This document shows positions 26,663-37,886 of a stretch of DNA of 64,000 nucleotides, one piece after another (the stretch's first letter is position 1; the number at the start of each line of letters is the position of its first letter). A model generated the notes under the pieces. The model searched no databases, was not told where the DNA came from, and saw only the letters and a program-made list of their open reading frames with translations. The stretch spans positions 1 to 64,000 of the forward strand of contig JAAAPD010000046.1 of NCBI GenBank assembly GCA_009908505.1, written 5' to 3'. The position numbers and the translations under genes are program-made. Origin of the DNA: Alphaproteobacteria bacterium (GTDB lineage Bacteria; Pseudomonadota; Alphaproteobacteria; Rhodobacterales; Rhodobacteraceae).

Positions 26663-26762
26663 TCATTGGTGTTGGTGGACCCCGCAAGGGGAAACCTGTC
26701 GTCCCGGCATATACCGGGAAGGAGGACAACGCCCTTCGAAACCTGAACGAAGGAGATCAGCC
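26663..26762 (+). promoter_or_regulatory. rpsD: Structured 5' leader of rpsD with three hairpins
   Basis: Three hairpins are visible in about 100 bases: CCCC-GCAA-GGGG (26680-26691, GNRA loop), CCCGG/CCGGG with CATATA loop (26703-26718), and CCTTCG/CGAAGG with a nine-base loop (26733-26753). The last covers most of the AAGGAG ribosome binding site of rpsD (26750-26755). A second perfect AAGGAGG (26719-26725) follows hairpin 2 but has no start codon at the right spacing. This suggests translational autoregulation by S4, as S4 does in other bacteria. Confidence 0.5.
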
Positions 26763-27383
26763 GTGACCAAACGCACGTCTGCCAAGTACAAGATCGACCG
26801 CCGGATGGGCGAAAACATCTGGGGCCGCCCGAAATCCCCCGTCAACCGCCGCGAATACGGCCCGGGCCAGCACGGCCAGCGCCGCAAGGGCAAGATGTCC
26901 GACTTCGGCCTGCAACTGCGCGCCAAGCAGAAGCTGAAGGGTTATTACGGTGACCTGACCGAGAAACAGTTCCGCCGCATCTTCGCCGAGGCCGAACGCC
27001 TGCGCGGCGACACCGGTGAAATTCTCATCGGCCTGCTGGAACGCCGCCTCGATGCCGTCGTCTACCGTGCCAAGTTCGTCGCGACCGTCTTCGCCGCGCG
27101 CCAGTTCGTGAACCACGGCCATGTCCGCGTGAACGGCAAGAAGGTCAACATCCCGTCCTACCGCGTCAAGGAAGGCGACGTGATCGAGGTGCGGGACAAG
27201 TCCAAGCAGCTGGCCGTCGTTCTCGAGGCCACGCAACTGCCCGAACGCGACGTGCCGGACTATATCGACGCCGACCATTCCAAGATGGCCGCGACCTTCA
27301 CGCGCACCCCCGGCCTGTCCGACGTGCCCTATCCGGTCATGATGGAACCGAACCTCGTCATCGAATACTACGCACAGAACTGA
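26763..27383 (+). CDS. rpsD: 30S ribosomal protein S4
   Basis: The 206-residue primary rRNA-binding protein that starts 30S assembly at the 5' domain of 16S rRNA. It has the [14 protein letters not shown] start of alphaproteobacterial S4 and an S4 RNA-binding domain ([11 protein letters not shown]...[28 protein letters not shown], residues about 96-145). The zinc-binding cysteines found in some S4 proteins are absent. GTG 26763 with AAGGAG seven bases upstream is the start. The gene has its own promoter and terminator and stands apart from ribosomal protein operons. Confidence 0.97.
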   Translation: MTKRTSAKYKIDRRMGENIWGRPKSPVNRREYGPGQHGQRRKGKMSDFGLQLRAKQKLKGYYGDLTEKQFRRIFAEAERLRGDTGEILIGLLERRLDAVVYRAKFVATVFAARQFVNHGHVRVNGKKVNIPSYRVKEGDVIEVRDKSKQLAVVLEATQLPERDVPDYIDADHSKMAATFTRTPGLSDVPYPVMMEPNLVIEYYAQN

Positions 27384-27404
27384 TCGGATCGGGATTTGTG
27401 CCAG

Positions 27405-27436
27405 GGGCCGCGACGGGGAACCGCCGCGGCCCTTTT
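27405..27436 (+). terminator. Terminator of rpsD
   Basis: GGGCCGCG (27405-27412) pairs with CGCGGCCC (27425-27432), followed by TTTT, 21 bases after the rpsD stop. Confidence 0.85.
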
Positions 27437-27495
27437 CATTTGCGGGTGGTCGCCGCCGTGCCCCGGCGCTAGAACATCCGGCAAGGAGATACGGG

Positions 27496-28578
27496 ATGCC
27501 CCAGATTACGCCGCAACCAGGTATCATGGAGATCGACCTCTATGTCGGGGGACAATCGGCCATTGCCGGGCGGAGGGATGCGCTCAAGCTGTCGTCGAAC
27601 GAGAACCCCCTCGGCCCGCCACCCGCCGCCGTCGAGGCGATTGCCGGGGCCGCCCAAGCGGCGCATCTCTACCCGCCGACGGATCACGCCGACCTGCGTG
27701 CCGCCATCGCCGCGGTGCATGGCCTGGAGGACGACCGGGTGATCTGCGGTGTCGGCTCGGACGAGGTGCTGCAATTCGTCTGCCAGGCCTTCACCGGCCC
27801 GGGCGACGAGATCATCCATACCGAGCACGGCTTTTCCATGTATCCGATCCTGGCGCACATGGCCGGCGCGACACCGGTGAAGGTGCTCGAGCGGGATCGG
27901 GTGGTCGATATCGACGCCATCCTGGCGGCCTTGACCGACCGCACGCGCGTCGTGATGCTGACCAACCCCGGCAATCCGACCGGCACGATCCTGCCACCCG
28001 AGGACCTGACCCGACTGGCCGACGGGCTGCCGGAAAACGTGATCCTCGTTCTGGACTGCGCCTATATCGAGTATGCCGAGGGCCATGACGGGGGCGCGGC
28101 GCTGGCCCGCGCCCGTGACAACGTCATCATGACGCGCACCTTTTCCAAGCTCTATGGGCTGGGCGGGCTGCGCATCGGATTCGGCTACGGCCCCAAGGCC
28201 CTGGTCGACGTGATGACCCGCATCCGCCAGCCCTTCAACTTGTCGGGGGTGCAACTGGTTGCCGCCGAGGCGGCGTTGCGCGATCGCGATTGGGCCGCGC
28301 GTTGCGTGACGCTGAACGCGCAACAAAGGGCGCGTCTGACGGGGACGCTGCGCCAGCTTGGCATCGCTTGCGATGACAGCCACACGAATTTCGTGCTGGC
28401 CAGGTTCGCCGACGAGGCGGAGGCCGGCCAAGCGCACCAGGCGCTTCTGGACGCGGGCATCATCGTGCGCCGCGTGACCGGCTATGGGTTCCCCGAAGGC
28501 CTTCGCATCACCGTGGGTGACGAGGCCCAGACCGGCCGCGTGATCGCGGCGCTGACCGATTGGCGAAAGGGCGAATGA
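27496..28578 (+). CDS. hisC: Histidinol-phosphate aminotransferase (also possible aromatic aminotransferase)
   Basis: A 360-residue PLP enzyme of class I/II. Signatures: KLSSNENPLGPPP near residue 30, LTNPGNPTGT, and the PLP-lysine segment TFSKLYGLGGLRIGFGYG. HisC converts imidazole-acetol phosphate to histidinol phosphate. The next gene is a prephenate/arogenate dehydrogenase and starts within the hisC stop (ATGA), so the enzyme may also serve tyrosine/phenylalanine synthesis, as many HisC proteins do. Strong RBS AAGGAGAT before ATG 27496. Confidence 0.92.
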   Translation: MPQITPQPGIMEIDLYVGGQSAIAGRRDALKLSSNENPLGPPPAAVEAIAGAAQAAHLYPPTDHADLRAAIAAVHGLEDDRVICGVGSDEVLQFVCQAFTGPGDEIIHTEHGFSMYPILAHMAGATPVKVLERDRVVDIDAILAALTDRTRVVMLTNPGNPTGTILPPEDLTRLADGLPENVILVLDCAYIEYAEGHDGGAALARARDNVIMTRTFSKLYGLGGLRIGFGYGPKALVDVMTRIRQPFNLSGVQLVAAEAALRDRDWAARCVTLNAQQRARLTGTLRQLGIACDDSHTNFVLARFADEAEAGQAHQALLDAGIIVRRVTGYGFPEGLRITVGDEAQTGRVIAALTDWRKGE

Positions 28579-29498
28579 TGGCGCAGGAATATGGCAGGGT
28601 CGCGCTGATCGGGTTGGGGCTGATCGCCTCGTCCATGTTCTGGGGCATCCGGCGGGCCGGGCTCGCGGCCGAGGTGACAGGCTATGCGCGATCCGCCGAA
28701 ACCCGTGCCACGGCGCGGGAAATCGGTCTGTGTGACCGGGTCTGCGACAGTGCCGCCGAGGCCGCCGAGGGCGCCGACCTTGTGGTGCTTTGCGTGCCGG
28801 TGGGGGCCATGGGCGCGGTGATGCAAGAGATCGGCCCGGTGCTCAAGCCCGGCGCGACGGTCAGCGATGTCGGCTCGGTCAAACGCGCCGTGATCGACGC
28901 GGTTGCGCCGCACCTGCCCGGGGGCGTGCATTTCGTCCCCGCCCACCCGCTGGCGGGAACCGAACAATCAGGCCCCCGGTCGGGCTTTGCCGAGCTTTTC
29001 GACAACCGCTGGTGCATTCTCGTCCCCGATGGCGCCGAGGCCGAGGCGACCGCGCGGCTGCACCGGTTCTGGCAGGGGCTGGGATCGAACACCGACGAGA
29101 TGGACGCCGATCACCACGACCTCGTGCTGGCGGTCACATCGCATACCCCGCACCTGATCGCCTACACGATGGTGGGTGTGGCCGACGACCTGCGCCGCGT
29201 CACCGACAGCGAGGTCATCAAGTATTCCGCCGCCGGGTTCCGGGATTTCACGCGGATCGCGGCCAGCGACCCGACCATGTGGCGCGACGTGTTCCTGACC
29301 AACAAGGATGCGACGCTGGAAATCCTTGGCCGCTTCACCGAGGAACTCTTCGCCCTGCAACGGGCGATCCGTCAGGGCGACGGCGACATGCTGCACGATT
29401 ATTTCACCCGCACCCGCGCCATCCGCCGCGGCATCATCGAGGCGGGGCAGGATACCGAGGCCCCGGATTTCGGCCGGGTGCCGGTGCGCAAGGATTAA
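28575..29498 (+). CDS. tyrC: Prephenate/arogenate dehydrogenase (cyclohexadienyl dehydrogenase)
   Basis: A 307-residue NAD(P)-dependent TyrA-family enzyme for tyrosine synthesis. The Rossmann motif GLGLIASS occurs near the N-terminus, with SVK and HPLAGTEQSGP in the substrate-binding region. Chorismate mutase and ACT domains are lacking, as in the monofunctional TyrC/TyrA-alpha type. The start is ATG 28575 (or 28578) inside the hisC stop. Its stop overlaps the stop of the convergent MotB-like gene by three bases (TTAA). Confidence 0.9.
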   Translation: MMAQEYGRVALIGLGLIASSMFWGIRRAGLAAEVTGYARSAETRATAREIGLCDRVCDSAAEAAEGADLVVLCVPVGAMGAVMQEIGPVLKPGATVSDVGSVKRAVIDAVAPHLPGGVHFVPAHPLAGTEQSGPRSGFAELFDNRWCILVPDGAEAEATARLHRFWQGLGSNTDEMDADHHDLVLAVTSHTPHLIAYTMVGVADDLRRVTDSEVIKYSAAGFRDFTRIAASDPTMWRDVFLTNKDATLEILGRFTEELFALQRAIRQGDGDMLHDYFTRTRAIRRGIIEAGQDTEAPDFGRVPVRKD

Positions 29499-31612
29499 GG
29501 CTCGGTCAGTTTCAGTTCGATCCGGCGATTCTGGGCGCGGGCCTCGGGGCTGTCACCCTCGGCGATGGGCTGGTATTGACCGAACCCGTTTGCAGCCAGA
29601 CGGTCCGGCGGCAGGCCCAGGAAATCGGTCATGAAGCGCACGACGGACAGCGCGCGCGCCTGGCTGAGTTCCCAGTTGTCGGCATATTCGCCCTGGCCCG
29701 ACAGCGGCACGTTGTCGGTATGGCCATCGACCCGGATGATCCAGTCGATCTCGGGAGGGATCTCGGCGGCGATGTCGCGCAGCAGCCCGGCCACCCCGGC
29801 GATCTCGCGCCGGCCGGCCTGGGACAGGTCCGCCTGGCCCGGCTCGAACAGCACCTCCGAGGAAAAAACGAAACGGTCGCCCTCGATCCGAACGCCCTCG
29901 CGCCCCTCGACCACCTGGCGCAGCTGGCCGAAGAAATCCGAGCGGAACCGTTCAAGTTCCTCGGCCTCGGCGGCCAGCCGTTCGGCCTCGGCCCGTTCCA
30001 GCGCGCGGGCGCGGCGCTCGGCGGCAAGCGCGCGGATCATGGCGTTGTTGAGGTCTTCGGTCAGGGTTTCGATCTGTAGGTTGGCCTCGGCGTCTTCGTC
30101 GTCGGCGATGTTCAGCAGGGCCTGCAAGCGGCCCAGCTCGTTTCGCAGCGCGGCGACCTGTTCATTCAGCGCGGCCACACGGCGTTGGCTTTCGGCCGAA
30201 AGGGCCTCTTCCTCAGCCAGGGCGGCGTTGGCCTGGGCCAGAAGCGCGGCCTGGCGTTCAGCCTCGGTCGCCTCTTGTCCGGCCTCGGCCTGCGCGGCGG
30301 CGAGCGCGGCCATCGCCTCGGCCAGCCGGTCTTCAAGGCTGGCACGCACGTCCTGCACGTCGCGGGCCTGCTCTTCGGCCTCCTGTGCGGCCAGAAGCGC
30401 CTCGGCCAGGCGGTCCTGCAAGTCCTGCCGGTCGGTTTCTGCCCGCTCGCGGGCCAGGACGGCCGCGGCGAGCTGTTCCTCGATGCGGGCCAGGTCGGTT
30501 TCCTTTTGGTCCAGCGCATCCTGCAGCGCGGCCCGGGCGGCATCCAGGTCATCCTCGGTCCGGTCCTGGGCGGCCAGGGCCGCGGTCAGCCGGGCCGCGA
30601 TCTCTTCGCGGCTGGCCTGGGCCTGGGCCAGTTGTGCCTCGGTATCGGCCAGGGCCGACTCGGCCCCCTCAAGCTGTGACAAAGCGGCGGCGAGGCGGTT
30701 TTCGAGGGCCAGGCTTTCGGCTTCGGCCTCTTCCAGTGCCGCCTCGGCCTGTTGCCGCGCCAGAAGGGCGGTAGCAAGGTTCTGGTCCAGTTGATCGCGC
30801 GCTGCCTCGGCGGCGGCCAGAAGCGTCAGCGTTTCCTCGGCCTTGCGGCGCTGTTCTTCCAGGGCGAGTGTCATCGCGGTCAGTTCCGCATCGGCGTCCT
30901 GCAATCGCTGGCGCAGCGCCTCGGCCGCGGCGGCATCGGCCAGCCGGGCCTGTTCCAGTTCCGAGATGCGCGCGTCAGAGGCCTCGGCCTCGTCCTCCAA
31001 GTCGGCGACCAGCGCCTCAAGCGCCTCGCGGCGGGCGGCGGCAAGGCGGGCGGCTTCCTGCTGGGCGTCGATCTCGTCGCGGGCCTGGGCGATGGCCAGG
31101 TTCAGCGCCTCGGTTTCCGAGACCAGCGTGTCGCGGGTGTCTTCCAGCTCGGCGATCGTCGCCTCGTTTTCACGCCGCTGGGCCAAGAGACCCGCCACCT
31201 GCGCCTCGAACCCCGTGATGCGGGATCGCGCCTGGGCCAGTGCTTCGGACTGGGCGTCGCGTTCGGCGGTCAGATCCGCGATCAGGTTGTTCTGTGCCGC
31301 GATTTCGCCGCGCGCATCGGACAATTGCGTTTGAACGCGCCCCAGTTCCCCCGACAGCGACCCGACCTGCCGCCCCAGCGCCGCCGACCGGTCCTGTTCC
31401 GAGTCCAGGGCGGCCGTCAGCGAGGCGATCTCGTCGGACAGTTGCGACAGGCGGTCTTCCTGTCCCGAGATGGTTTCGCGCAGGGCGAACTGGATCACCA
31501 TGAAGATGGTCAGCACGAACATCAACACCAGCAGAAGGCCGGTCATGGCATCCACGAAACCCGGCCATATCGACGCCTGGAACCGGGCCCCGGTCCTGCG
31601 GCTCAGGGCCAT
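29495..31612 (-). CDS. MotB-like protein with long coiled coil and OmpA domain
   Basis: A 705-residue membrane protein. A short cytoplasmic N-terminus leads into one transmembrane helix (about residues 19-45, FVDAMTGLLLVLMFVLTIF); Asp21 sits where MotB/ExbD/TolR have the proton-binding aspartate. Residues 50-585 are Ala/Glu/Gln/Arg-rich heptads, an extended coiled coil. The C-terminal 115 residues are an OmpA-type peptidoglycan-binding domain (RVDGHTDNVPLSG...NWELSQARA). The MotA/ExbB-like partner is encoded three bases upstream. MotB itself has almost no coiled coil, so this is not a flagellar stator; role unknown. Confidence 0.85.
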   Translation of the reverse strand: MALSRRTGARFQASIWPGFVDAMTGLLLVLMFVLTIFMVIQFALRETISGQEDRLSQLSDEIASLTAALDSEQDRSAALGRQVGSLSGELGRVQTQLSDARGEIAAQNNLIADLTAERDAQSEALAQARSRITGFEAQVAGLLAQRRENEATIAELEDTRDTLVSETEALNLAIAQARDEIDAQQEAARLAAARREALEALVADLEDEAEASDARISELEQARLADAAAAEALRQRLQDADAELTAMTLALEEQRRKAEETLTLLAAAEAARDQLDQNLATALLARQQAEAALEEAEAESLALENRLAAALSQLEGAESALADTEAQLAQAQASREEIAARLTAALAAQDRTEDDLDAARAALQDALDQKETDLARIEEQLAAAVLARERAETDRQDLQDRLAEALLAAQEAEEQARDVQDVRASLEDRLAEAMAALAAAQAEAGQEATEAERQAALLAQANAALAEEEALSAESQRRVAALNEQVAALRNELGRLQALLNIADDEDAEANLQIETLTEDLNNAMIRALAAERRARALERAEAERLAAEAEELERFRSDFFGQLRQVVEGREGVRIEGDRFVFSSEVLFEPGQADLSQAGRREIAGVAGLLRDIAAEIPPEIDWIIRVDGHTDNVPLSGQGEYADNWELSQARALSVVRFMTDFLGLPPDRLAANGFGQYQPIAEGDSPEARAQNRRIELKLTEP

Positions 31613-31615
31613 GGG

Positions 31616-32794
31616 TCAGGACCCTCCGTCGGTCTGGTTTTGACGCGCGGCGCGTTTCTGGGCCTGGCGCAGTATCCGAGACAGGGCGCTGACCTCGGCA
31701 CGCAGATCCTGCACGACCTCTTGCCGGCCGGCGGACATCTCTTCGAGGATGCGCATCAGCCCCACGTCGATCGAGCGCAGGCGCATCCTGCTTTCGGGGT
31801 CGATGCCTTCCATGCCGCTGTCCTTCATGGCCTGCACCAGGGCCTCCTGGCTTTCGGCGATCCGGGCCAGTTGCCCGGGTGTATCGTCGCGTTCCAGCCG
31901 TTCTGCTAGCCGTTCGACCGACCCGGCCAGCACCTGCAACCGTTCATCCACCTGCGCGCGGTCTTCCTCGGTGCGGGCCAGCATCGCCTGCAGCCCCTCC
32001 ATCTGTTCGGCCATCTGGTCCACGACCTGGGCGACGGCGCCGGCATCGCCGCCATCCTCTCCGGCCAGCCCGACACGGGTGATCGAGGACACCCATTCCT
32101 CTAGCTCACGGTAAAAACGGTTCTGGCCGTGGCTGGCGAACAGCTCCAACAAACCCACGACGAGCGAGCCGGCCAAGCCCAGAAGGGACGAGGCGAAGGC
32201 CACGCCCATCCCGCCCAGCTGGCTTTCCAGGCCGCGTTGCAGGCGGGTGAAGATATCGACGCCGCTTTCGCCGTCCTCGGGGTTGAGCGACCGGATCGTG
32301 TCCACCAGGGCGGGCACGGTCGTCGCCAGACCGTAGAACGTGCCCAGCAGGCCAAGGAAGATCAGCGTGTTGACGATATAGCGCGTGATCTCTCGGTCTT
32401 CGTCGATCCGCTGTGCCACGGAATCGAGGATCGAACGGGACGAGGTCGAAGAGAGCTGCATCCGGGCTCCGCGCGAGCGCAGCAACGTGGCCAGCGGTGC
32501 CAGCAATTGCGGCGCGCGTATGATCTCGTGACCCGGGCGCTGCAGGGCGAAGCCCTCGATCCAGCGCACCGACCCGATCAGCTGATAGACCTGCCCGAAG
32601 CAGGACAGCACGCCGATCACGAAGACCAGCGCGATGAAACCGTTCAAATAGGGGTTGGCCAGGAACACGCCCGCGACCCGCGGATAGGCGAACACCGCCC
32701 CCGCCGCGACCAGCCCGAGCACGATCAGCATCGAGATGATCTGCCGCACAGGTTGAGAGAAATGTGGCTCGGCCTCAGCTTCCCGTGTCGCCAT
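31616..32794 (-). CDS. MotA/ExbB-like membrane protein, partner of the MotB-like protein
   Basis: A 392-residue protein with four likely membrane helices near residues 17-34, 46-68, 140-163 and 195-217. The third and fourth hold the MotA/TolQ/ExbB-type core (TLIFLGLLGTFYGLATTVPAL and GGMGVAFASSLLGLAGSLVVGLLEL). The C-terminal 150 residues are soluble and predicted coiled coil. The downstream MotB-like gene starts after three bases. Start ATG 32794; a GTG at 32803 is possible. A proton-driven motor that acts on peptidoglycan or the outer membrane is the reasonable inference. Confidence 0.85.
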   Translation of the reverse strand: MATREAEAEPHFSQPVRQIISMLIVLGLVAAGAVFAYPRVAGVFLANPYLNGFIALVFVIGVLSCFGQVYQLIGSVRWIEGFALQRPGHEIIRAPQLLAPLATLLRSRGARMQLSSTSSRSILDSVAQRIDEDREITRYIVNTLIFLGLLGTFYGLATTVPALVDTIRSLNPEDGESGVDIFTRLQRGLESQLGGMGVAFASSLLGLAGSLVVGLLELFASHGQNRFYRELEEWVSSITRVGLAGEDGGDAGAVAQVVDQMAEQMEGLQAMLARTEEDRAQVDERLQVLAGSVERLAERLERDDTPGQLARIAESQEALVQAMKDSGMEGIDPESRMRLRSIDVGLMRILEEMSAGRQEVVQDLRAEVSALSRILRQAQKRAARQNQTDGGS

Positions 32795-32863
32795 CAAAAG
32801 CACCGGTCATGTTCATTGGCCGAACCATAGGCGGTCAGGCGGCAAAACCCAAATGAAAAAGGG

Positions 32864-33385
32864 CTATTGGGTGATCTCGCGCACACGGGTGGCCAGCCAG
32901 TCCATGTCCGGGTCGCGGATGCCCATATCGCGCAGATGGGCGTGGGTGTTGAACAGGTATTCGGTGTTGGGGCCGCGCCCGCCGACGGCGCGGGCGATCA
33001 TCCTGGCCTGGGTTTCTAGCGGGAAATCCACGTATTGCCGATGGTCGGGGTCGATGACATAGGCCAGCGCCTCGACCTTGCGCCCGTCGGCCAGGCGCAG
33101 CGGCACGTGGCGCTCGATATAGGCGGCCGAGACCAGTTCGCGGTCGCGCAGGTAGGCCAGCACGGTGTCGGCCTCGTGTTGGGCGGCCTGAAGGGCAACG
33201 CCGGTGCACTGGGCGCCGGGCGCATGGTCCAGCGCCAGAACGAGGCCGGGCGCGTCCTCGCTGCCGCGATGGTGGATCGACAGCATGCAGAAGCTGCGGT
33301 GGTAATCCGCCAGCACGGCGGTGGCATCGTCCACCGCCTCAAAGCCCGGGTTCCACAGCAGCGACCCGTATCCGAATACCCACAT
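32864..33385 (-). CDS. ChaC-like gamma-glutamylcyclotransferase
   Basis: A 173-residue protein of the ChaC/GGCT family. The N-terminal substrate-binding loop VFGYGSLLWNPGF is diagnostic. In eukaryotes ChaC enzymes degrade glutathione to 5-oxoproline and Cys-Gly; bacterial members are named for a calcium/cation operon but probably do similar chemistry. It is followed by the MotA-like gene after 69 bp, which shows no functional link. Confidence 0.9.
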   Translation of the reverse strand: MWVFGYGSLLWNPGFEAVDDATAVLADYHRSFCMLSIHHRGSEDAPGLVLALDHAPGAQCTGVALQAAQHEADTVLAYLRDRELVSAAYIERHVPLRLADGRKVEALAYVIDPDHRQYVDFPLETQARMIARAVGGRGPNTEYLFNTHAHLRDMGIRDPDMDWLATRVREITQ

Positions 33386-33457
33386 GATCTGGTCTCTGGC
33401 CCTTGTTGCCCCGCCCCTGTAAACACCAAGCCGAGGCGAGGTGAAAGGGCAGAGGCG

Positions 33458-34462
33458 ATGCGCTGGTTGACGATCATCGTGGCGGTGCTGGCCGCGATCT
33501 ACGGGGGCTACTGGTTCTACACGCGCGGCGCGGTTGAGGACGGCATCGCGTCGGTCCTGGCCCAAGCCGAGGCGCGGGGCCGGGTCGAGATCAGCCATGA
33601 CGGGTGGTCCACCACCGGGTTTCCGTCGCGCTTCGACACGACCTTCGATACGCTGCGCATAGAGGATCGCGCCACCGGACTGGCCTGGCAGGCGCCGTGG
33701 TTCCAGGTCTTCGCGCTGTCCTACCGCCCCAACGAGGTGATCGCGGTCTGGCCCGAAACCCAGACCCTTGTCGCCGGAGGCCAGCAGGTGCGCCTGACCA
33801 GCGACCGGATGCGGGCCAGCGCGCGGGTGCGGCCGAACACTGCGCTGAGTTTCGACCGGGCCACGTTGGAGGTTGATGCCCCCCGGCTGCGCTGGACGGA
33901 CGGTCAGGCCGAGCTGGCCGCGGCGCGCCTTTTGGCGGCCATGCGCTCGGCGCCCGATCTGCCCAATGGATACGACCTGTTCTTCGACGCCCAGAGCATT
34001 TCCCTGCCCGTGCCGCTGCGGGCACGGCTGGACCCGGCGGGCGACCTGCCACCGCTGATCGGGCGGGTTCGGATGGATGCCGCGGCGCGGCTCGACCAAC
34101 CGCTGGACCGGTTCGCCGGTGGTGAAGCGCCAGTGGGAATCGAGGGGCTCACACTGCGGGAGCTCAGTGCGACCTGGGGGCAAATCTCGCTGTCGATGAT
34201 CGGCGAGGTGACGGCGGATGCGGCGGGGGTCGCCCAGGGCAGCCTGACCCTGTCGATCACCGGCTGGCGCGAGGCGCTGGACATGGCGGCGCGGGCGGGT
34301 CTGGTGGACGAAGGGTTCGACGTGACGCTGGCCAATATGGGCGAACAGCTGGACGAGACGCCACAGATCCCCGAGACGCTGACCGTCACACTGGTGATGG
34401 ACCAGGGCCGGGCACGGCTTGGGCCGCTGCCTTTGGGTCCGGCGCCGCGCTTGCGCCCCTAG
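33458..34462 (+). CDS. DUF2125 family protein
   Basis: A 334-residue protein with an N-terminal hydrophobic anchor or signal (residues 2-20, RWLTIIVAVLAAIYGGYWFY) and a beta-rich remainder, including the GWSTTGFPSRFDTTFD block of the alphaproteobacterial DUF2125 family. Function unknown; probably periplasmic. It is divergent from the ChaC gene with a 72-bp spacer. ATG 33458 is chosen because it precedes the anchor directly. Confidence 0.8.
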   Translation: MRWLTIIVAVLAAIYGGYWFYTRGAVEDGIASVLAQAEARGRVEISHDGWSTTGFPSRFDTTFDTLRIEDRATGLAWQAPWFQVFALSYRPNEVIAVWPETQTLVAGGQQVRLTSDRMRASARVRPNTALSFDRATLEVDAPRLRWTDGQAELAAARLLAAMRSAPDLPNGYDLFFDAQSISLPVPLRARLDPAGDLPPLIGRVRMDAAARLDQPLDRFAGGEAPVGIEGLTLRELSATWGQISLSMIGEVTADAAGVAQGSLTLSITGWREALDMAARAGLVDEGFDVTLANMGEQLDETPQIPETLTVTLVMDQGRARLGPLPLGPAPRLRP

Positions 34463-34511
34463 GAACGGCGCGGCGATCCCACAAGGGTGGGCCGATCCCG
34501 CCAAACAAGAA

Positions 34512-34538
34512 GGGGCGACCGAATGGCCGCCCCTTTTT
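34512..34538. terminator. Terminator between DUF2125 gene and clpA
   Basis: GGGGCGACC / GGCCGCCCC, nine-base stem with one mismatch and GAAT loop, followed by TTTTT on the plus strand. The minus strand has a shorter T run, and it lies between two convergent genes. Confidence 0.8.
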
Positions 34539-34558
34539 CGCGTCTTCCGTGCCGCGCC

Positions 34559-36883
<2,325 letters not shown>

Positions 36884-37059
36884 GTTGCGTGCTCCTCTGT
36901 CGGGGGTCGTTCGGGGGCGGGCCCCGTACCGACCGTGGCCTCATAGGGTTAAGTTTTGGTTCTGTGGCGCAGGTTTCAAGCAAAAAGTGTGCTTGACGCG
37001 TTCACTTTCTGCCAGCTGTGCCGTGAATTGGCGCGAAACGGGGCTTTCGGTGCGTCCTG

Positions 37060-37824
37060 TCACCGAAACACGTCCCTTCGGGCACGGATTTCGGCGAAAA
37101 CCTCGGCGTCCGGCGCATCCACCATACCCAGGGCCGCCTTCAGGCCAGGATCGTCGGCCCGCAGGAAGGGGTTGGTCGCCTTTTCGTCGGCCAGGGTCGA
37201 TGGCACGGTGGGCTGCCCCTTGGCCCGGGTCGCTGCGATGGCCGCGCCGCGCGCCTTCAGGGCGGGATTGTCCGGCTCGATGGTCAGGGCAAAGCGGTAA
37301 TTCGTTTCCGTGTATTCATGGCCCGAACAGACGCGGGTGTCCTCCGGCAGGGCGCGCAGCTTCAATAGGCTGCCCCACATCTGCGGCGCGGTGCCCTCGA
37401 ACAGGCGGCCGCATCCCAGCGCCATCAGGCTGTCGGCGGTAAAGACGGCCCGTGCGGCGGGCACATGCACGGCGATATGGCCCTCGGTATGGCCCGATAC
37501 GTCGAAGACCTGCGCCTCGGCCCCGCACGTGGTCAAGGTGTCACCCTCGGCCACCGCCAGGTCCAGCGGCGGCAGGCGGTGCGCATCGGCGGCCGCGCCG
37601 ATCACCCGGGCGCCTGCGCGCAGATCCTCCACGGCCTCGACATGGTCATGGTGGTGATGGGTGATCAGAAGGTCGGTCAGGGTCCAGCCCCGCTCGGCCA
37701 GTGCCGCGCGGATCGGGTCGGTTTCTGGGGCGTCCACCAGAAGGGTGTCGCCGTTGGCGTCGTCATGCAGGAGAAAGGCGTAATTGTCCTGCCGACAGGG
37801 GACGGTAACGAGTTCCAGGGGCAT
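37060..37824 (-). CDS. gloB: Hydroxyacylglutathione hydrolase (glyoxalase II)
   Basis: A 254-residue metallo-beta-lactamase-fold enzyme that hydrolyses S-lactoylglutathione in methylglyoxal detoxification. THHHHDHVEAV is the binuclear metal site; GHTEGHIA and CGRLFEG (glyoxalase II signature) follow, and the C-terminal helical domain carries NPFLRAD. ATG 37824 (MPLELVTVPC) is the family start. It is divergent from the methyltransferase gene. Confidence 0.94.
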   Translation of the reverse strand: MPLELVTVPCRQDNYAFLLHDDANGDTLLVDAPETDPIRAALAERGWTLTDLLITHHHHDHVEAVEDLRAGARVIGAAADAHRLPPLDLAVAEGDTLTTCGAEAQVFDVSGHTEGHIAVHVPAARAVFTADSLMALGCGRLFEGTAPQMWGSLLKLRALPEDTRVCSGHEYTETNYRFALTIEPDNPALKARGAAIAATRAKGQPTVPSTLADEKATNPFLRADDPGLKAALGMVDAPDAEVFAEIRARRDVFR

Positions 37825-37886
37825 GGCTTTTTCTCCGCGCGTTGATAAGATCGGGCCAAGTGTGACCGACGCGGGCGGGCCCTGCA

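Noticed and set aside
29495..32794. Zorya-type antiphage system (ZorA/ZorB)
   Set aside because: The MotA/MotB-like pair has its extension in the periplasmic partner rather than as a long ZorA tail, and no ZorC, ZorD or ZorE gene is next to it.
29495..32794. Flagellar stator motAB
   Set aside because: No flagellar genes nearby and the coiled coil is far too long for MotB.
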